From Gammaproteobacteria bacterium (lineage in GTDB: Bacteria > Pseudomonadota > Gammaproteobacteria > SZUA-152): a stretch of 38,262 nt of DNA. Each line of letters starts with the position of its first letter. Within the stretch, counting starts at the first letter, position 1. Position numbers and translations under genes: made by a program. The stretch spans positions 1-38,262 of the forward strand of contig DRKN01000058.1 of NCBI GenBank assembly GCA_011051755.1, given 5' to 3'. A model generated the notes under the pieces. That model made no database searches and was not told the DNA's origin. It was given only the letters and a program-made list of their open reading frames with translations. Positions 36,416-38,262 of the stretch are shown in pieces.

Positions 36416-38258
36416 TAGTGCCCGCCCGAAAACCATCTAACCTCATGATTTAATATAAAAAACCACTCCATTCCTGGTGCGAAGAAAGCTATAATAAAGC
36501 AAGCCTTCCACTGAAAACCTGCAAAAACCGCTTTTTTTTTTCGGTTTTCTTCATAAAACTTCGAGGATTTACCCGATGCGCCACATGAAAAACCCACAAC
36601 TTCATTTTGGCGAAGTCAATATTGCCGATATCCACATCGATGCGCGTTCTCGCGATGATGTCCCGGCCATCCTCAAGGGATTGCAATACATCTACACCAA
36701 CGATGCCGCGCGAAAAAAGGTATTCCGGACACTTGAGGCCATCATTGACCCATCCGTCAGTACCGAGACGGGACGCCCGGGTATGGAGTTGTGGACGATT
36801 TTTGTATTGGCAACCGTGAAGCTGGGCCTGAATTGTGATTTTGACCGACTACAAGAGCTCGCGAATCAACATAATACGCTTCGTCAAATGTTGGGCCATT
36901 CTGGCTGGGAAGATACGACTGCTTATAAATTACAAACCATTATTGATAACGTTTCAGCACTCAAACCTTCCGTGCTAGCGGATATCAATCAGGTGATTGT
37001 AGAGTCGGGTCATGAGGTCGCAAAAAAAAAGCCTGGAGAAACATTACGAACGCGCTGTGATTCTTTTGTGGTTGAAACGAATGTGCATTACCCAACCGAT
37101 ATCAACCTGTTGTGGGATGCGATGCGCAAGATCATTGAGTTAACCGGAAAGGCCTGTGAAAGCGAAAACCTGAACGGCTGGCGACAATACCGCTTTAACC
37201 AGAAGCAACTTAAAAAGTACTACCGTAAAGCGCAAAAGATCAAGCACTCCACCTCCAAAGATGACGCGAAAAGAGCCACCCGGTGCGAAGAGGTTCACCA
37301 GACTTATCGAGAATATTTATCCGAAGCAGAACGCCTGATTGAGAAAAGCAAGGCAACACTACAGGCGTTAAATGATCCGGGCAAGGTGTTTCAGGCCGAA
37401 CAAATAGCGCATTATATCCAGCACGCAGCGCGTCAAATCGACCAAATTGACCGGCGCGTATTGAAGGGAGAAGTTATCCCGCATAGCGAAAAAGTGTTTT
37501 CCATTTTCGAAGAACATACCGAGTGGGTATGCAAAGGAAAGGCGGGAGTTCCTGTAGAATTAGGTGTTCGGGTGAGCATTCTGGAAGATCAATATCAGTT
37601 TGTTTTGCACCATCGCATTATGTGGAAAGAGACCGATGATAAGGCCGCAGTCCCTATCATAGAAGAAGCCAAACAACGCTATCCACTGATAAATCAGTGT
37701 AGTTTTGATAAAGGCTATTACTCAAAAGACAATGTCATCGCATTAAACACACATCTGGACCACGTCATTTTGCCAAAGAAAGGTCGTTGCAATCAGGAAG
37801 AAAAAGCCTGGCAAGAGAGTGACCTCTTTGGTGAAGCCAGACGCCAACACTCCGGGGTAGAGGCGTGTATCAACAATCTTGAGATACGAGGATTAAACCG
37901 CTGCCTGTCCCATGGGCGAGAGGGGTTTGAACGGCATGTAGCCCTGTCTATCGTCGCCACCAACCTTCATCGCATCGGTTTGCTTTTACAACGTAAAGAG
38001 TTAGCTCGTCTGCGACGGGACGAGCGACGACGACAGCAGAACCCACGTTTAGCCGCCTGACTGTACCCATTAACAGTATTTTTGAACGGAATGCCATACG
38101 GCAGGGTTAATCTGGCCGAGATTTCGTAAAACCCGCACAATGTTGTCAGGTGGTACTGAAATACCCCTTAAAACACGCAACAATACCCATTTTATTGGTA
38201 GGTGAATTAACCTCGCCCGAAATCGTCGCTTGTTTCACGGGTTTTCGGGCTGGCACTA
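36416..38258 (+). mobile_element. complete ISNCY-type insertion sequence
   Basis: Inverted ends: TAGTGCCCGCCCGAAAACC at 36416-36434 and the complement TAGTGCCAGCCCGAAAACC of 38240-38258, one mismatch in 19. One transposase gene fills the interior. The element is inserted in a broken IS1634-type gene at GTTAATTA. Four bases remain after the right end (TATA), too few to show a target duplication. The ~140 bases before the gene carry a T/A-rich stretch and a G-poor leader; the ~180 bases after it hold no gene. Confidence 0.85.
36576..38060 (+). CDS. ISNCY-family transposase
   Basis: The 494-residue DDE-type transposase is complete, with ribosome site GAGG ahead of ATG 36576. FVVETNVHYPTDINLLWDAM carries the probable first Asp, CSFDKGYYSKDNVIALN the second, and RRQHSGVEACINNLEIRG then LNRCLSHG the catalytic Glu. 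The insertion of charged helices at about 205-320 (QLKKYYRKAQKIKHS, then EYLSEAERLIEKSKATLQA) is as in the ISDol1-like branch of ISNCY. The R/Q-rich tail ends RRDERRRQQNPRLAA. Family naming is from memory of the motifs; alternatives are other IS groups with similar VETNVHYPTD motifs. It appears functional. Confidence 0.8.
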   Translation: MRHMKNPQLHFGEVNIADIHIDARSRDDVPAILKGLQYIYTNDAARKKVFRTLEAIIDPSVSTETGRPGMELWTIFVLATVKLGLNCDFDRLQELANQHNTLRQMLGHSGWEDTTAYKLQTIIDNVSALKPSVLADINQVIVESGHEVAKKKPGETLRTRCDSFVVETNVHYPTDINLLWDAMRKIIELTGKACESENLNGWRQYRFNQKQLKKYYRKAQKIKHSTSKDDAKRATRCEEVHQTYREYLSEAERLIEKSKATLQALNDPGKVFQAEQIAHYIQHAARQIDQIDRRVLKGEVIPHSEKVFSIFEEHTEWVCKGKAGVPVELGVRVSILEDQYQFVLHHRIMWKETDDKAAVPIIEEAKQRYPLINQCSFDKGYYSKDNVIALNTHLDHVILPKKGRCNQEEKAWQESDLFGEARRQHSGVEACINNLEIRGLNRCLSHGREGFERHVALSIVATNLHRIGLLLQRKELARLRRDERRRQQNPRLAA

Positions 38259-38262
38259 TATA

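Overview
The window looks like gammaproteobacterial chromosome carrying a decaying mobile island on its left and nested insertion sequences on its right. The organism call rests on gene content and order: motA/motB, aroC, a CsiV-type protein, def-ligA, and yciB-yciI-bolA-ppiC facing rnm-yciO. Periplasmic multihaem cytochromes and the repeat families would fit a sulfur- or metal-rich-habitat gammaproteobacterium (Chromatiales-like), but that is inference. Both window ends fall inside or at the end of multicopy elements (a group II intron 3' end at base 1, an IS end at about 38258), so the window may be a whole contig that stopped at repeats.

Positions 1-8640 are an accessory island beside a tRNA-Ser(GGA) gene. 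At the left edge a group II intron 3' end lies 7 bases from a 158-bp imperfect palindrome. A leftward operon follows from 4515 to about 387: AlpA-like regulator, unknown 155-aa protein, PD-(D/E)XK nuclease, Toprim primase, RepA-type helicase and RuvC-like resolvase. An iteron-like cluster lies between helicase and resolvase, as expected of a plasmid- or ICE-like element with its own origin. Four of the six genes carry lesions: a stop in the AlpA-like gene, a stop in the nuclease, a frameshift in the primase, and truncation plus an Asp-to-Asn change in the resolvase. Beside it sits an intact AbiEi/AbiEii toxin-antitoxin pair with a palindromic operator, then a two-gene module of unknown function (one gene frameshifted) and a debris zone up to the tRNA.

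Positions 8870-29333 are core chromosome with essentially intact genes. motA and motB are split by a 257-bp MITE that contains two 47-bp tandem repeats. Next come aroC and an overlapping MFS transporter, a small unknown gene and a 0.9-kb repeat/IS graveyard. A periplasmic redox cluster follows: a secreted cupredoxin-like protein, divergent from a membrane-anchored tri-haem cytochrome c fused to an ethylbenzene-dehydrogenase-type haem domain, then a SCO-type copper chaperone. After that come the CsiV-like gene, def-ligA, a CHASE-like/PAS/GGDEF/EAL c-di-GMP protein, the ppiC-bolA-yciI-yciB operon read leftward, and rnm-yciO read rightward.

Positions 29334-35577 hold a repeat-filled gap and then a tight four-gene heavy-metal RND efflux operon: TolC-like outer-membrane factor, adaptor, CzcA/CusA-type pump and a DUF3240 protein. 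The right end (35578-38262) has a broken IS1634-type transposase gene interrupted by a complete ISNCY-type insertion sequence.
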